From: Rehmannia glutinosa
Lineage: Eukaryota > Streptophyta > Magnoliopsida > Lamiales > Orobanchaceae
Assembly (NCBI GenBank): GCA_016081115.2
Contig: JABTTQ020000665.1
Span: forward strand, 62,001-126,000
Direction: 5' to 3'
Length of the DNA: 64,000 nucleotides
The first letter of the stretch is position 1; the number at the start of each line of letters is the position of its first letter. Below the pieces are notes generated by a model. It made no database searches, was not told the DNA's origin, and saw only the letters and a program-made list of their open reading frames with translations. Positions 33,119 to 45,966 of this stretch are shown in pieces. The position numbers and the translations under genes were made by a program.

Positions 33119-36100
33119 TGTCACGCCCCAAAACGGAAGCCGTGACACAATATACCAAACTTATACTGGTTTAGCAATTTGGCTTAACTATCCTCCAACA
33201 TACATCAATATAACACATAAATAAGGATATAACTAAGTCAAAGTATGGTTGCAGCGGAATCCAAAAGAATTAAAATACAATTTAGAAATTGATCCTGGGG
33301 TCCTACGCCCTGCTATTACAACATATAAGTCCAAGGTTTAAATCATCACAAATAAAATCCATCGTCTTAATAAAATCCATAATACAATACAAAACTAGGC
33401 TATGTCTTGGGATCCATCGTCACCAGCATCATGATACATTCCTTCATCTTCTAGTAGATAAAAGAGGTGGGGTAAGAACAAAAATCCTCAGTGGGTGGGT
33501 GCCGGTGTGCGAGTGTGGCTGGTTTTTATGCACGGAAAATAGTTTCATGGAAATCAATGCATTAAGTGCATATGACTTTGTCTCGTTGTTTGTATAAATA
33601 TTTCCATTAACCATTATGTTAGATTGTCACAATTAGTCAAGCATTATTATTGTCTTATTAAATTTACTTCAACTTTCAATTGGATAAAGCCGAAGCAAAT
33701 TATCCCACATCACTTGGATAAAGCCGAAGCAAATTATCCCACTTCACTTGGATAAAGCCGAAGCAAATTATCCCACTTCACTTGGATAAAGCCGAAGCAA
33801 ATTATCCCACATCACTTGGATAAAGCCGAAACAAATTATCCCACTCGGATAAAGCCGAAGCAAATTATCCCACGTCACTTGATAAAGCCGAATAAAATTA
33901 CCTCACTTCACTTGGATAAAGGTGAAGCAAATTATCCCACATCACTTGGATAAGGCCGAAGCAAATTATCCTACTCGGATTAAGCCGAAGCAAATTATCT
34001 CACATCACTTGGATAAAGCCGAAGCAAATTATCTCACTTTAAATTTTCACTTTACTTTTCACTTTCATTCTCATTTTCACTTCCACTTATCATTTCACTT
34101 CACATTTCACTTTAAATTTCACTTCATTTCACATTTCACTCCACTTCACATTTCACTTCAAATTCCACTTCACTTCACATTTATTTCCACTTTACGTTTC
34201 ACTTAAATCTTCACTTCAAAATTTCTCTTCCAATCACTATTTTTCGTTCGAAAAATTTGATAAAATCATTAGCAATTCCGGAGTGATCTTGGTCACACAA
34301 TATCCAGTATTTATTTCAAAACAAAACTCGCGGTCTAGTTATCGGGTGGATAATCTAGCCGGTTTTAATATTCGGTTCGGTGCATTATGTTCAAGATCGA
34401 TATTTTTATTAGATAAGTACAAAAATTATATCTTAAAATTTTTATAAGGTAACCAAGTTAGAAAATATCAATTTCAAGGTCCTAAGCAAATTTTAAAATA
34501 AAAATTATTTTTACTAAGGAAAAATATTCCCTTACCGGGTTCTAAAATTCGATAAGTTTTAATTCTGGACTCGAAAAAAAGTAAGATTAGTTCCAAAAAT
34601 TTCTAAATTCCCAGAGGTTTAAATTTTCCAGAGGCTCGAGACAGATTTTATAAAATTTGCAGATTCGCCCTCTAGTTTTTCAAAAATTGTAATTTTTGAC
34701 TTCATATTTTAAAATTAGGTAACTCTTAAACCGGGAAGGATTTTGAGGTTATTCCAACTTTTAAATACTTATTTAGACAGTAATAAGTTGTGGTTAAAAT
34801 AAATTTGAAAATTTTGAAAGTTAGGTACCTCTTTTTTGAAAATTACAATTTTGGCTCAAAAGCGATTTTTTGTCGTTAAAGGCTCGTTTTAAGTCGGATG
34901 GTTATAAAATTTGAATTAAAGGTTTAAAATATCATAATAAATAAATCTGCAAGTTTTCGAGATACTTAACTGTCCCAGTTTCGAAAATTATATTTTTGGT
35001 CCTTTAAGTTTTACAATTTTGCATTTTGACATTAAACTTGCTCCTTATTGTATTTTCTTACCCGGAAGGGGTTCCAATCTTTCAAGTCACTTCATATATG
35101 AAATTTTCAGAGTCTTGGGTCTAATATTTTGAATTTTCAGAGGTGGACTTCACAGTTTTTCATATTTACTCTTTTGGCCCAATATTTAACAATAATTGCA
35201 AAAATAACCCAACCTTCGATTTTTCTTGCCCAAGTTACAAATCTAGAATTCCAATAATATATGAAAACTCATTTTAAACATTTCTAAAATATATTTAAAC
35301 ATTCATAGGATCATAAACAATAAAAGCATAATGATGAGCAATTTTATCAATATTTTATGCAAGAAAAATATCATACTCATCTATTTATTTTCTCTAAATT
35401 TTATTAAAATATAAATTTCATAAATACTTGCTAAAATTCATAAAATATAATATTATCACATGATCATGCATTTTTGTGTACTAGTAGAAAGAATGATGCA
35501 TTTTTGTAGAAACATTTTTCACCCACCTCGTAGTAGTTTTCGGGTTGTGGTTTAAAATGGAGATCTTCTTAAGAATCCAAGCTCTTTATTCTAACACTCA
35601 AAGTTCAGCTCCTAAATGCCACCATATCCATATTTTGGTGTTAAAATTGAGGTCTCAAGTCCAAAGAAAATATCTTAAAACAAATGGATTAATTTTTACC
35701 TTAATTTCCTCAAGTAGTCTTCAAAAATAAATTTCTCTCTTCAAGCTTCTAACCTAAAACTTGAGCTCTATAGGTCAGCCTCTAAGCTCAAAAATTTAAA
35801 TCCTTGAGTCAAAATGAATTTCTCAAGTTGTCAAGAAGAAAAATACTAAAATCACAATATCTCACTTTAATGTGTGTTGTCTTGAATTTTTTCTTCAAGC
35901 TTGGAGTCAAGTCTAAGTTTTCCTTAATTCTTCAAGAAAATGACCTTTAGGAGTACCTCAATAAGGAAGGATTCAACAAGTTAGAAGATGAAGGAGTAGG
36001 CTTGAAGTTTTAAGAAGATAAGATGAAAATGAAAGAAGTAAAATAAAAAATTTCTCACCTTTTTTGTATTTTCGGCCTTAAGGAGGAATGTAGGAGAATT

Positions 36101-37179
36101 TTATGTCTTTTTTTTTTGTCTAAGTATGGAAATGGGGAGAAGTTGGGAAGTTTGAATAGGGGTTAAGATGAAAAATTAAAATTTGATTCTCTTATCCTAC
36201 ACATGGCCGAAAATTTGGTTCAATTGGGTGATTTTTGTTGTTTTTTTTTATGTCTAATTATTGGGCTAAATCTTGTTGGAGATAAAAAAAAAATTGATTT
36301 GATTCCCTCTCCTTTAATGATAAGGCCGAAAGTTAGTGTAGGAAATCAAAATATTTTTGGCCTTTTGGTGTTTAATTATGGTAGAGGGTATCTAGGTGGG
36401 ATTTGTAGGGTAGCTTTTATTGTTGTATGATTAGAGAAAACAAAAGTGGGATTCCCCCTAAAAAAAGGGTGATGGCCGAATTGGTGGTTTAGGGGATGAT
36501 TAAAAATTTATTTTGTTAATTAGTGGGGTAGTGGAACTAGTAGGAAAATTTAAAAATCTAGGTTTGGAAAAAACAATTGAAACAATCAATCCCCAATTCT
36601 CACTCTTGGCCGATTTTAAGGGGGGGACTTTGTCAAAAAATTTAATTTTTTTTTTGTCTCATAATAATCTAGTTGGGAGAAAAAAAATAGCAAAAAAATA
36701 ATAATAATAGAAGAATGGGTTAATTTCCCAATTTTTTGAAAATAAGACATAGGATGGTAAAATTTTTGTTTTCTTTTCTTTTATAAAATTTTGAGGAAAA
36801 TAAAATGTATAGATATTTATAAATAATTATTTAGAAGTTTAAAATTAAGGATGTGAAATAACAAATGTATTTTCTCAAAATAAATTGGAAATTGGTTGGG
36901 AATGTATTATAGAATAAGGTGAAATATTTGGATAAGGATTGGAATGTACTCCTAAATTATCGAGGGTCCAATATTTCTAAAGTCATCTATAGTCGATCAA
37001 GAATTAATACTTGAGGAAGAATATAAATGGTATACTCGAAATAGGGAAAGAGTAATCGTCGTTAGAAGAAATAAATAATTGAGTATCGTATCTCATCTAT
37101 AATAGATAATGTGACACTTAGCCAAGATTTTGTCACTATACATCATCGTATAATATGTTAAAAAAATCGGGGCCTCACA
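33119..37179 (-). repeat. 3' LTR of element F
   Basis: 4061 bp. It is colinear with 39483-43494, roughly 90-95% alike by eye. It holds an 11-copy tandem array (33683-34036) and a CACTT-rich tract (34037-34210). The ORF at 36203-36430 recurs in the other LTR with low-complexity text and is not taken as a gene. Confidence 0.92.
33683..34036 (+). repeat. Tandem array GGATAAAGCCGAAGCAAATT..., 11 copies
   Basis: The unit is about 34 bases (GGATAAAGCCGAAGCAAATT then ATCCCACATCACTT), with some copies shortened to 28. Eleven copies are counted here and nine in the other LTR. Units differ by a few bases and abut directly. A degenerate CACTT/CATTTCACTT tract follows. Confidence 0.92.
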
Positions 37180-39482
37180 TTCTCCCCTCCTTAAAAGAAT
37201 TTGGTCCCCAAATTCCTCCTAAAATAGTTCCGGGTATTGTCTTAGCATCTCTTCTTCCATTTCCCACGTGGCATCTTCATTCCGATCATGCGCTTGCTAC
37301 ACTACATTGACCATTGGGATCTCCCTTCTTCTCAACTAGCGCACTTGTCTCTCTATGATTCGTAGCAGTTTGTCGGTGTAAGACAAATTCTCTATTATGG
37401 GCGGGATTTCCTCTGTGATAATGTGTTCTGGGTCAGGATGGTATTTTCTTAATCTGGAGACATGGAATATGTCATGCATACCTGCTATAGGGGGCGGAAG
37501 TTCAATCTAATAAGCCAGCTTCCCGATTCTCTTAAGTATCTTACACGGCCCAATGTATCTCGGGCTCAGCTTTCCTCCCTCCTGTGCTGCCTTAATCTCA
37601 CACAACAACTCAGGTCACACTGAGATTTTAGCCCAAATTATTTGAGTGTTCCTTCTCATCGTATCCCATACACTCAACTCTTCTAGGGATTTTCATTCCC
37701 TAATCATTAGTCTGGCGATGCTGGCCTTTCTTCTTAAGGCGTCTGCCACTACATTTCCCCTCCAGGGTGGTACTGGATATCAAAATGATAGTATTTGATT
37801 AGCTCCATCCACCTTTTCTGTCTCAAATTGAGAGCCTTATGGGAGAACAATTATATCAAACTCTTATAATCTGTGAAAATAGTGAACATTGCTTGTATAA
37901 GTAATGTCGCCACTCTTCATTGTTAATATTATTGCTATTAATCCCAGATTGTGCGTCAGGTAGTGGCCTCGTATGGTTTGGGCTTCCGTGAGGCATAAAG
38001 AATTACTTTTGCTTTTGCATAAGTACTGCACCCAACCCTTCTCTTGATGCATCACTATAAACAACAAACCCTTTCTATTCCGCTCGTGAGGGCCAAGGCG
38101 GAAGCGGTCGTGAGTCGTTTTTTTTTTAAAAAAACTAGTCTCATACTCGTCATTCTATTTGAACTTAACTTCCTTCCGAGTTAATCGTTCGGGAGTGGTC
38201 CATAAATTTTGGAGAAATCTTTGATAAATATTCGGCGATATCCTGCCAATCCCAAAACTTCTGAACTTGGCCACTTTTTCTGGTCGTTTCCACTCAACAA
38301 TAGTTTGCACCTTTGATGGATCTACTGCGATCCCATCACCAGACACTATATGTCCCAGAAATGTGACATCCTTAAGTTATAAATTGACACTTGCTAAACT
38401 TGGTATATAACTTGTGTTCTCATAGTGCTTCCAGACGCGATTCTCAAATGATGTCCATGATCCTCCCTTGTCTTGGAGTATACAAGTGTGTCATTGTTGA
38501 AAATCACTACGAATTAATCCCAGTAAGGTCGGAAGACTCAGCGTATCAGGTCCACGAATGTTGTGGGGCATTTATTAATCTGAATGGCAGTTCTACCAAC
38601 TCGGAGTGACCATACCTAGCTTGGGAGTCTGTCTTAGGTATATGTTCGCCCTTAATCTTCTACTGATAGTATCCTTGTTGTAGATTGAATTTTGAGTACA
38701 CTATGACTCCCCGGAGTTGGTCAAATAGTTCATCGATCATCGGGAGGAGATAATTATTTGTGATGGTCACGCTGTTAAGACCACATTAGTCAATACACAG
38801 TCTCAGTGTCCCATCCTTATAATTAATCCAGACTTAGTGACTGAAATTAAGTCATAGTCGACCAAATCAAGCAACAACTAATTCAATATTGGACGAGTAT
38901 CTAAATCACAATAGTAGTTTGAATAATCTTAGAAAGTTTATCCAGTCTTAGTGAACAATAGTCGTCATAGCTTAGAGAATCCTTTGTGGTAACATCTAGT
39001 CGAGATCCTGTAATAGTCACATCCTTAACGTATCTTATCCGTGATACCTAAACCACAAGTCAAATTTCCTTAATTAAGATTGTACAAGTATTTAGGAATG
39101 AATAACATAGGGTACTATCATCGATAATTATACTTAGTGAGTCCCCAACTATCATTTTACCAAAGTAATATTATTAGGCATCTAGATCCCATAACATATC
39201 ACATCCAAATCATATATTTATCCAGAGATAACCTTATATCCTTCAAATCTCATCATATCTGGCATTATAACCTTCAAATCATGGGTTTTTTAAATCACCT
39301 AATGTCCAAATCGAGGAATATCCGGATATTTTAACACTATGACAACCCAAACGAGCTCAAATAGTCCTCCAAGATTCAACTTAGGTCATCTAGTAGCGGT
39401 ACCCAATCCAAGGCAGAGGAACCTATCCTGGGTCAGCTCGGTGTAAGTTTTCTTCTTACAAACCGAGTTCTGATACCATAAC
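37180..39482 (-). pseudogene. Decayed internal region of element F (RT / RNase H remnant)
   Basis: Conceptual minus-strand translation shows Ty3/gypsy RT text: INYKDGTLRLCID (about 38835-38795), then NNYLLPMIDELFDQLRG and SKFNLQQGYYQ (normally DLRSGYHQ). The FVVVFIDDIL catalytic block region (about 38500) is unrecognisable. VSGDGIAVDPSKVQTIVEWKR (38349-38290) begins the connection domain. RNase H text follows at 38067-37864 (VYSDAS-like VMHQEKGWVQYL, YLTHNLGLIAIILTMK). Gag, protease, integrase and chromodomain are not seen. The many stops contrast with the well-matched LTRs. It cannot encode enzymes. Confidence 0.82.
39462..39480 (-). promoter_or_regulatory. Primer-binding site of element F (initiator tRNA-Met type)
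   Basis: On the minus strand it reads TATGGTATCAGAACTCGG, starting two bases after the 5' LTR end. It is close to the complement of the initiator tRNA-Met 3' end (TGGTATCAGAGC). It fixes the orientation of the element. Confidence 0.85.
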
Positions 39483-42400
39483 TGTCACGCCCCAAAATAA
39501 AAGCCGTGACACAATATACCAAACTTATACTGGTTTACCAATCTAGCTTAACTATCCTCCAACATACATACATCAATATAACACATAAATAAGGTTATAA
39601 CTAAGTCAGAGTATGGTTGCAGCGGAATCTAAAAGTATTAAAATACAATTTAGTAAATTGATCCTCAGGGTCCTACGCCTTGCTATTACAACAAATAAGT
39701 CCAAGGTTTAAATCATCACAAATAAAATCCATCGTCTTAATAAAATCCATAATACAATACAGAACTAGGTTACGTCTTGGGATCCATCGTCACCAGCATC
39801 CTGATACATTCCTTCATCTTCTGGTTGATAAAAGAGGTGGGGTGAGAACAAAAATCCTCAGTGGATGGGTGTCGGTGTGCGAGTGTGGCTGGTTTTTATG
39901 CACGGAAAATAGTTTCATGGAAATCAATGCATGAAGTGCATATGACTTTGTCTCGTTGTTTGTATAAAGATTTCCATTAACCATTATGTTAGATTGTCAC
40001 AATTAGTCAAGCATTATTATTGTCTTATTAAATTTACTTCCACTTTCAATTGGATAAAGCCGAAGCAAATTATCCCACATCACTTGGATAAAGCCGAAGC
40101 AAATTATCCCACTTCACTTGGATAAAACCGAAGCAAATTATCTCACATCACTTGGATAAAGCCGAAGCAAATTATCCCACTCGGATAAAGCCGAAGCAAA
40201 TTATCCCACATCACTTGGATAAAGCCGAAGCAAATTATCCCACTTCACTTAGATAAAACCAAAGCAAATTATCCCACTCGGATAAAGTCGAAGCAAATTA
40301 TCCCACATCACTTGGATAAAGCCGAAGCAAATTATCCCACTTTAAATTTTCACTTTACTTTTCACTTTCATTCCCATTTTCACTTCCACTTATCATTTCA
40401 CTTCACATTTCACTTTAAATTTCACTTCACTTCAAATTTCACTCCACTTCACATTTCACTTCAAATTCCACTTCACTTCACATTTAATTCCACTTTACGT
40501 TTCACTTAAATCTTGAGTTCACAATTTCTCTTCCAATCACTATTTTCGTTCGAAAAATTTGATAAAATCAGTTAGCAAGTCCAGAGTGATCTTGGTCACA
40601 CAATATCTAGTATTTATTTCAAAACAAAATTCGCAGTCTAGTTATCGGGTGGATAATCTAGTCGGTTTTAATATTCGGTTCGGTGCATTATGTTCAAGAT
40701 CGATATTTTTATTAGATAAGTACAAAATTATATCTTAAAATTTTTATAAGGTAACCAAGTTAGAAAATATCAATTTCAACGTCCTGAGCAAATTTTAAAA
40801 TAAAAATCATTTTTACTAAGAAAAATATTCCCTTACCGGGTTCTAAAATTCGATAAGTTTCAATTCTGGACTCGAAAAAGAGTAAGGTCAGTTCTAAAAA
40901 TTTCTAAATTCCCACAGGTTTAAATTTTCCAGTGGCTCGAGACAGATTTTATAAAATTTGCAGATTCACCTTCTAGTTTTTCAAAAATTATAATTTTTGA
41001 CTTGATATTTTAAAATTAGGTAACTCTTAAACCGGGAAGGATTTTGAGGTGATTTCCACTTTTAAATACTTATTTGGCCAGTAATAAGTTGTGGTTAAAA
41101 CAGTTTTGAAAATTTTGAAAGTTAGGTACCTCTTCTTCGCAAATTACAATTTTGGCTCAAAAGCGATTTTTGTCGTTAAAGGCTCGTTTTAAGTCGGGTG
41201 GTTATGAAATTTGAATTAAAGGTTTAAAATATCGTAATAAATAAATTTGCAAGTTTTCGAGATACTTAACTGTCCCAGTTTCGAAAATCCTTTAAGTTTT
41301 ACAATTTTACATTTTGACATTAAACTTGCTCCTTATTGTATTTTCTTACCCGGAAGGGGTCCCAATCTTTCAAGTCACTTCGTATATGAAATTTTCAGAG
41401 TCTTGGGTCTAATATTTCGAATTTTCAGAGGTGGCCTTCACAGTTTTTCATATTTACTCTTTTGGCCCAATATTTCACAATAATTACAAAAATAACCCAA
41501 CCTTCGATTTTTCTTGCACAAGTTACAAATCCAGAATTCCAATAATATATTAAAACTCATTTTAATATTTCTAAAATATAGTTAAACATTCGTAGCATCA
41601 TAAATAATAAAAGCATAATGATGAGCAATTTTATCAACATTTTATGCAAGAAAAATATCATACTCATCTTTTTATTTTCTCTAAATTTTATTAAAATATA
41701 AATCTCATAAATACTTGCTAAAATTCATAAAATATAATATTATCACATGAGCATGCATTTTTGTGTACTAGTAGAAAGAATGATGCATTTTTGTAGAAAT
41801 ATTTTTCACCCACCTCGTAGTAGTTTTCGGGTTGTGGTTTAAAATGGAGATCTTCTTAAGAATCCAAGCTCTTGGTTCTAACACTCAAAGTTCAGATCCT
41901 AAATGTCAACCATATCCATATTTTGGTGTTAAAATTGAGGTCTCATGTCCAAAGAAAATATCTTAAAACAAATGGATTAATTCTTACCTTAATTTCCTCA
42001 AGTAGTCTTCAAAAATAAATTTCTCTCTTCAAGCTTCTAACCTCAAACTTGAGCTCTATAGATCAGCCTCTAAGCTCAAAAATTTAAATCCTTGAGTCAA
42101 AATTAATTCCTCAAGTTGTCAAGAAGAAAAATATTAAAATCACAATATCTCACTTTAATGTGTGTTGTCTTGAATTTTTTCTTCAAGCTTGGAGTCAAGT
42201 CTAAGTCTTCCTTAATTCTTCAAAAAAACAACCTCTAGGAGTACCTCAATAAGGAAGGATTCAACAAGTTAGAAGATGAAGGAGAAGGCTTGAAGTTTTA
42301 AGAAGATAAGATGAAAATGAAAGAAGTAAAACAAAATTTTTCTCACCTTGCTTGTATTTTCGGCCTTAAGGAGGAATGTAGGAGAATTTTATGTGTTTTT

Positions 42401-43494
42401 TTTTTTTTTTGTCTAAGTATGGAAATGGGGAGAAGTTGGGAAGTTTGAATAGGGGTTAAGATGAAAAATTAAAATTTGATTCTCTTATCTTACACATGGC
42501 CGAAAATTTGGTTCAATTGGGTGATTTTTGTTGTTTTTTTTTTTTATGTCTAATTATTGGGCTAAATCTTGTTGGAGATAAAAAAAAATTTGATTTGATT
42601 CCCTCCCCTTTAATGATAAGGCCGAAAGTTAGTGTAGGAAATCAAAATATTTTTGGTCTTTTGGTATTTAATTATGGTAGTGGGTATCTAGGTGAGATTT
42701 GTAGAGTAGCTTTTAAAGTTGTAGGATTAGAGGAAAAAAAAAGGTGGGATTCCCCCTAAAAAAAGGGTGATGGCCGAATTGGTAGTTTAGAGGATGATTA
42801 AAAATTTATTTTGTTAATTAGTGGGGTGGTGGAATTAGTAGAAAAATTTAAAAATGTAGGTTTGGAAAAAAATTTGAAACAATCAATCCCCAATTCTCTC
42901 TTTTGGCCGATTTTAAGGGGGGGACTTTGTCAAAAATTTTAATTTTTTTTTGTTTGTCTCATAATAATCTAGTTGGGAGATAAAAAAAATTAGTAAAAAA
43001 AATAATAATAATAATAGAAGAAGAATGAGTTAATTTCCCCATTTTTTGAAAATAAGACATAGGATGGTAAAATTTAGGTTTTCTTTTCTTTTATAAAATT
43101 TTGAGGAAAATAAAATGTATAGATATTTATAAATAATTATTTAGAAGTTTAAAATTAAGGATGTGAAATAACAAATGTGTATTTTCTCAAAATAAATTGG
43201 AAGTTGGTTGGGAATGTATTATAGAATAAGCTGAAATATTTGGATAAGGATTGGAATATACTCCTAAATTATCGAGGGTCCAATATTTCTAAAGTCGTCT
43301 ATAGTCAATCAAGAATTAATACTTGAGAAAGAATATAACTGGTATACTCGAAATAGGGAAAGAGTAATCGTCGTTAGAAGAAATAAATAATTGAGTATCG
43401 TATCTCATCTATAATAGATATTGTGACACTTAGCCAAGATTTTGTCACTATACATCATCGTAGAATATGTTGGAAAAAAAATCGGGGCCTCACA
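39483..43494 (-). repeat. 5' LTR of element F
   Basis: 4012 bp. It is the partner of 33119-37179 with the same end sequences. It contains nine copies of the 34-base array (40051-40343). The ORF at 42496-42759 matches the one in the other LTR but differs in its last codons because of indels, as expected for non-coding sequence. Confidence 0.92.
40051..40343 (+). repeat. Tandem array GGATAAAGCCGAAGCAAATT..., 9 copies
   Basis: Same unit as at 33683-34036, with two copies fewer. Short (28-base) units occur at different places in the two arrays, so units have been gained or lost since the LTRs separated. Confidence 0.92.
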
Positions 43495-43499
43495 AAATA

Positions 43500-44076
43500 A
43501 GATAAATAAATATATATACATATTTTTTTTAATTTTCTTAAATTGATATGGCAAAGTGAAAATTGCGCAAAGTTCAGATGGCAAAGTGAAATTCTTAACA
43601 AAGTTCGGATGGTAAAGTGTAACTACTTCTGTTTGAATTTTAGGTAAAGACGGTTTTGCCTCACGTGGAGGGCATGTGCTGGAATATTCCGAATATTCCG
43701 TCAGCGATGACTGCTATAGGGCAAAGTGCAAAACTTGTATAGTTTATATGGTAAATTGTAAAGAAATTAGTTTAGATGGTAAAGTGCAAAAAAACGCATA
43801 ACTTGGGGGGTTTAGTGTTTTTTCCTCTGGTTTCTAACATGTTTCTTTTAATAATTTCAGTGAAAAAATAAATTTTTCCCTCATTAAATAATCCATTCTA
43901 TACTCGAAGTCTTATAAAAAAAATCAAAAAATATACACATAAAATAACACATATTAAAACCAATTAAATTAAAAATATTATAGAAACAACATGAATAAAA
44001 AAACACAATTCAATTTTTGATCCAATGAATGAAAACATAAAAAACATGAAAACAATCAGGAAGCAATATAGAAACA
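43500..44076. repeat. GGCAAAGTG repeat and start of an A-rich minisatellite
   Basis: 43548-43815 holds at least five diverged GATGGCAAAGTG or GGGCAAAGTGCAAA words, a pattern common in plant MITE-like repeats. 43925-44076 holds AACAACATGAAT..AAACAACA text matching the tandem units at 49452-49900. The LINE splits this minisatellite. Confidence 0.5.
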
Positions 44077-44488
44077 AACCAGAAACAAAGTCCTCCTCAT
44101 GATAGGAGTATGTCGCCTTAGGGTTTCTCTGTTAGGGTTTCTCCTAGTCGTTACTAGCCTTCGTCAGCAGTTTCCGTCCGACATCCCCGTCGTTTCCCCT
44201 TTGTCCTAAAGTCCCCCTCTCCCCTTCTGTGTCACCTTCCTACCCATCTCTCTTCTTACCATCCGCCCCCCTGTGTAGATCGTTAGGTTGTGTCTTCCCA
44301 TGCCTGTTTCTTTCTTTTTTTTCCTAGGGTTTTCTGTTGGCAGTGCGTTTAGATCAGTCGGGCCCCATCGGCCAAATCGAATTGGTGGTGCTAACGTTGT
44401 TATTTATTTTTGTTGTTTTCTTTCAGGTCGACGACACCGAGGCTCTATCCATAATCAAATCAGATTCAGTGTCGGAGGAGTAGAACAG

Positions 44489-45659
44489 ATGGAAGAACTT
44501 ACAGAAAAAGAATGTAGGTTGTGGATCTGGATGAGGTGGGGCACAAAAATGAGAACATACCAGCACCTAATTCTTATTACCTCGTTGGAAAACTATTTTC
44601 GGACAAATCTTGGAATCCATTTTACCTCGTTGAAGTGATGAATAAATCGTGCAAAACCAAACATCCGATTATAGCCAGAGAATGGGGGGCAAATCTCATC
44701 CTGTTTAAGTTTGAAACAGAAGAAGATAAAACTTGGGTTATCACCAATCAGTCGTGGCATTACGACGGCGGCCTATTCGCGATATGAGCAATCAACGAGG
44801 ATGAACAGTCGTGCATGACATATATCTCTCACGCGGTGTTTTGGACACGACTATATGACGTACTGCTGGCGTGCATGAACCCTAACACCGCAAAAATATT
44901 GGCTCGTCAAGTCGGGGAGCTAGAAACTTTGGACACATTGACAGAAGGGATGTTCGGGAAATTCATTAGATTCAAATCGTCCATTGCTATTTCGAAACCA
45001 CTCACCAGGGTCCTTTCGATTAAAATCCAAGGGAAGCATTTAACTCAACCCCTCAAATACGAATCACTCCCCGTTTATTGTTTTTGTTGCGGTCTGATAG
45101 GCCACTCATTCCAAACTGTGATTCTTTTGACCGCAACGAATGCCAGGACCTCTCGAGCATGAAATACGGGTCGTGGTTGAAAGCTTCGCCACTAAAAAGG
45201 ATTAACACCATGACTGACAACACACCCCATATCCGCAACCCTCTTGCCCAAAATCTATTCCACCATAACTCCCCATCATCGTCCACGGCGTCCTCCCACA
45301 AAACTAACACCAAAATACACCACCCGCCATCATGCACCCAACCTGATCTTACCTCCAATGTCGTCTGCCTTGCTAATAAAGAACAAGCTCAAGACCACAT
45401 CCACCACTCCTTGGAATCTCTATCATTAACTTCCTCCCCCAAACACAAAAAAGCGCAAAGCCAAACCGATCACAAACTCATACCCCTTAACCAAGACCAA
45501 CTAGTTTTAGCCATACACAATTTGACACACCCAACTCGAGCCGCGCAAATTACCAATCCACACCTAAAACCAATACACTCGACCAATGCTTCCCCTACCA
45601 GCATCGATAACCCACCAAAACCACCCCAAACCATACAAACACCCCACCACGAACCTTAG
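44489..45659 (+). pseudogene. LINE ORF1 (nucleic-acid-binding protein), broken
   Basis: Starts MEELTEKEC at 44489, then a frame change near 44515. Next comes the plant LINE DUF4283-type domain (VGKLFSDKSWN, REWGANLILFKFETEEDK, SWHYDGGLFAI). A stop at 44785-44787 precedes VFWTRLYDVLLACMNPNTAK. A CCHC zinc knuckle follows in decayed form (YCFCCGLIGHSFQT, about 45080-45115) and then a frame change. YGSWLKASP is typical of this family after the knuckle. The tail to 45659 is Pro/Thr/His-rich. It would bind the LINE RNA in a ribonucleoprotein. This copy has two frame changes and one stop. Confidence 0.82.
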
Positions 45660-45966
45660 CGAACCCTACCCATTACTCAAGCCCAAAACAATATTATCCA
45701 ACCCAAAACCAATAAACCAAGCACCCAGACCAAAAACAAGCCCAACCCAAAAACCGAAAAACACCAAACCAAAGGTGGCTGGCACAGACTTAAACAACAA
45801 ACACCAACAAAAAGACCGTCCCCCTTCCATACTACACACCCCACACAGTTCACCCCCTCCAAACAAACCCTGGAAACTAAACCCAATTCCCACCACGATC
45901 CGAAAGATGACAGAACCAAAAGAATTTATGAGTTTGGTTTATTTGTGAGCAGTCCCACCGAACACA

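Larger units (their letters stand above)
33119..43494 (-). mobile_element. Complete gypsy (Tekay/Del-like) element F with 4-kb LTRs
   Basis: On the minus strand both LTRs start TGTGAGGCCCCGAT and end GGGGCGTGACA. The element is flanked by perfect AAATA duplications (33114-33118 and 43495-43499). LTRs are 4061 and 4012 bp, the internal part only 2303 bp. A primer-binding site matching initiator tRNA-Met follows the 5' LTR (39480 to 39462) and a polypurine tract (minus strand AAGGAGGGGAGA, about 37192 to 37181) precedes the 3' LTR. Internal coding is a decayed RT/RNase H remnant, so the element is non-autonomous. Confidence 0.93.

Noticed and set aside
33683..34036. Regular short repeats reminiscent of a CRISPR array
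   Set aside because: Units abut with no unique spacers, lie inside a plant retrotransposon LTR, recur in the partner LTR, and have no cas genes.
36203..36430. 75-codon ORF with a twin at 42496-42759
   Set aside because: It recurs only because both lie in LTR copies. The twin differs by frame-changing indels and the text is low complexity with hydrophobic runs from T-rich DNA.
45053..45919. Minus-strand ORFs of 76-101 codons in the LINE
   Set aside because: They are antisense shadows of the Pro/Thr-rich tail of ORF1, open because the sense strand is C-rich.
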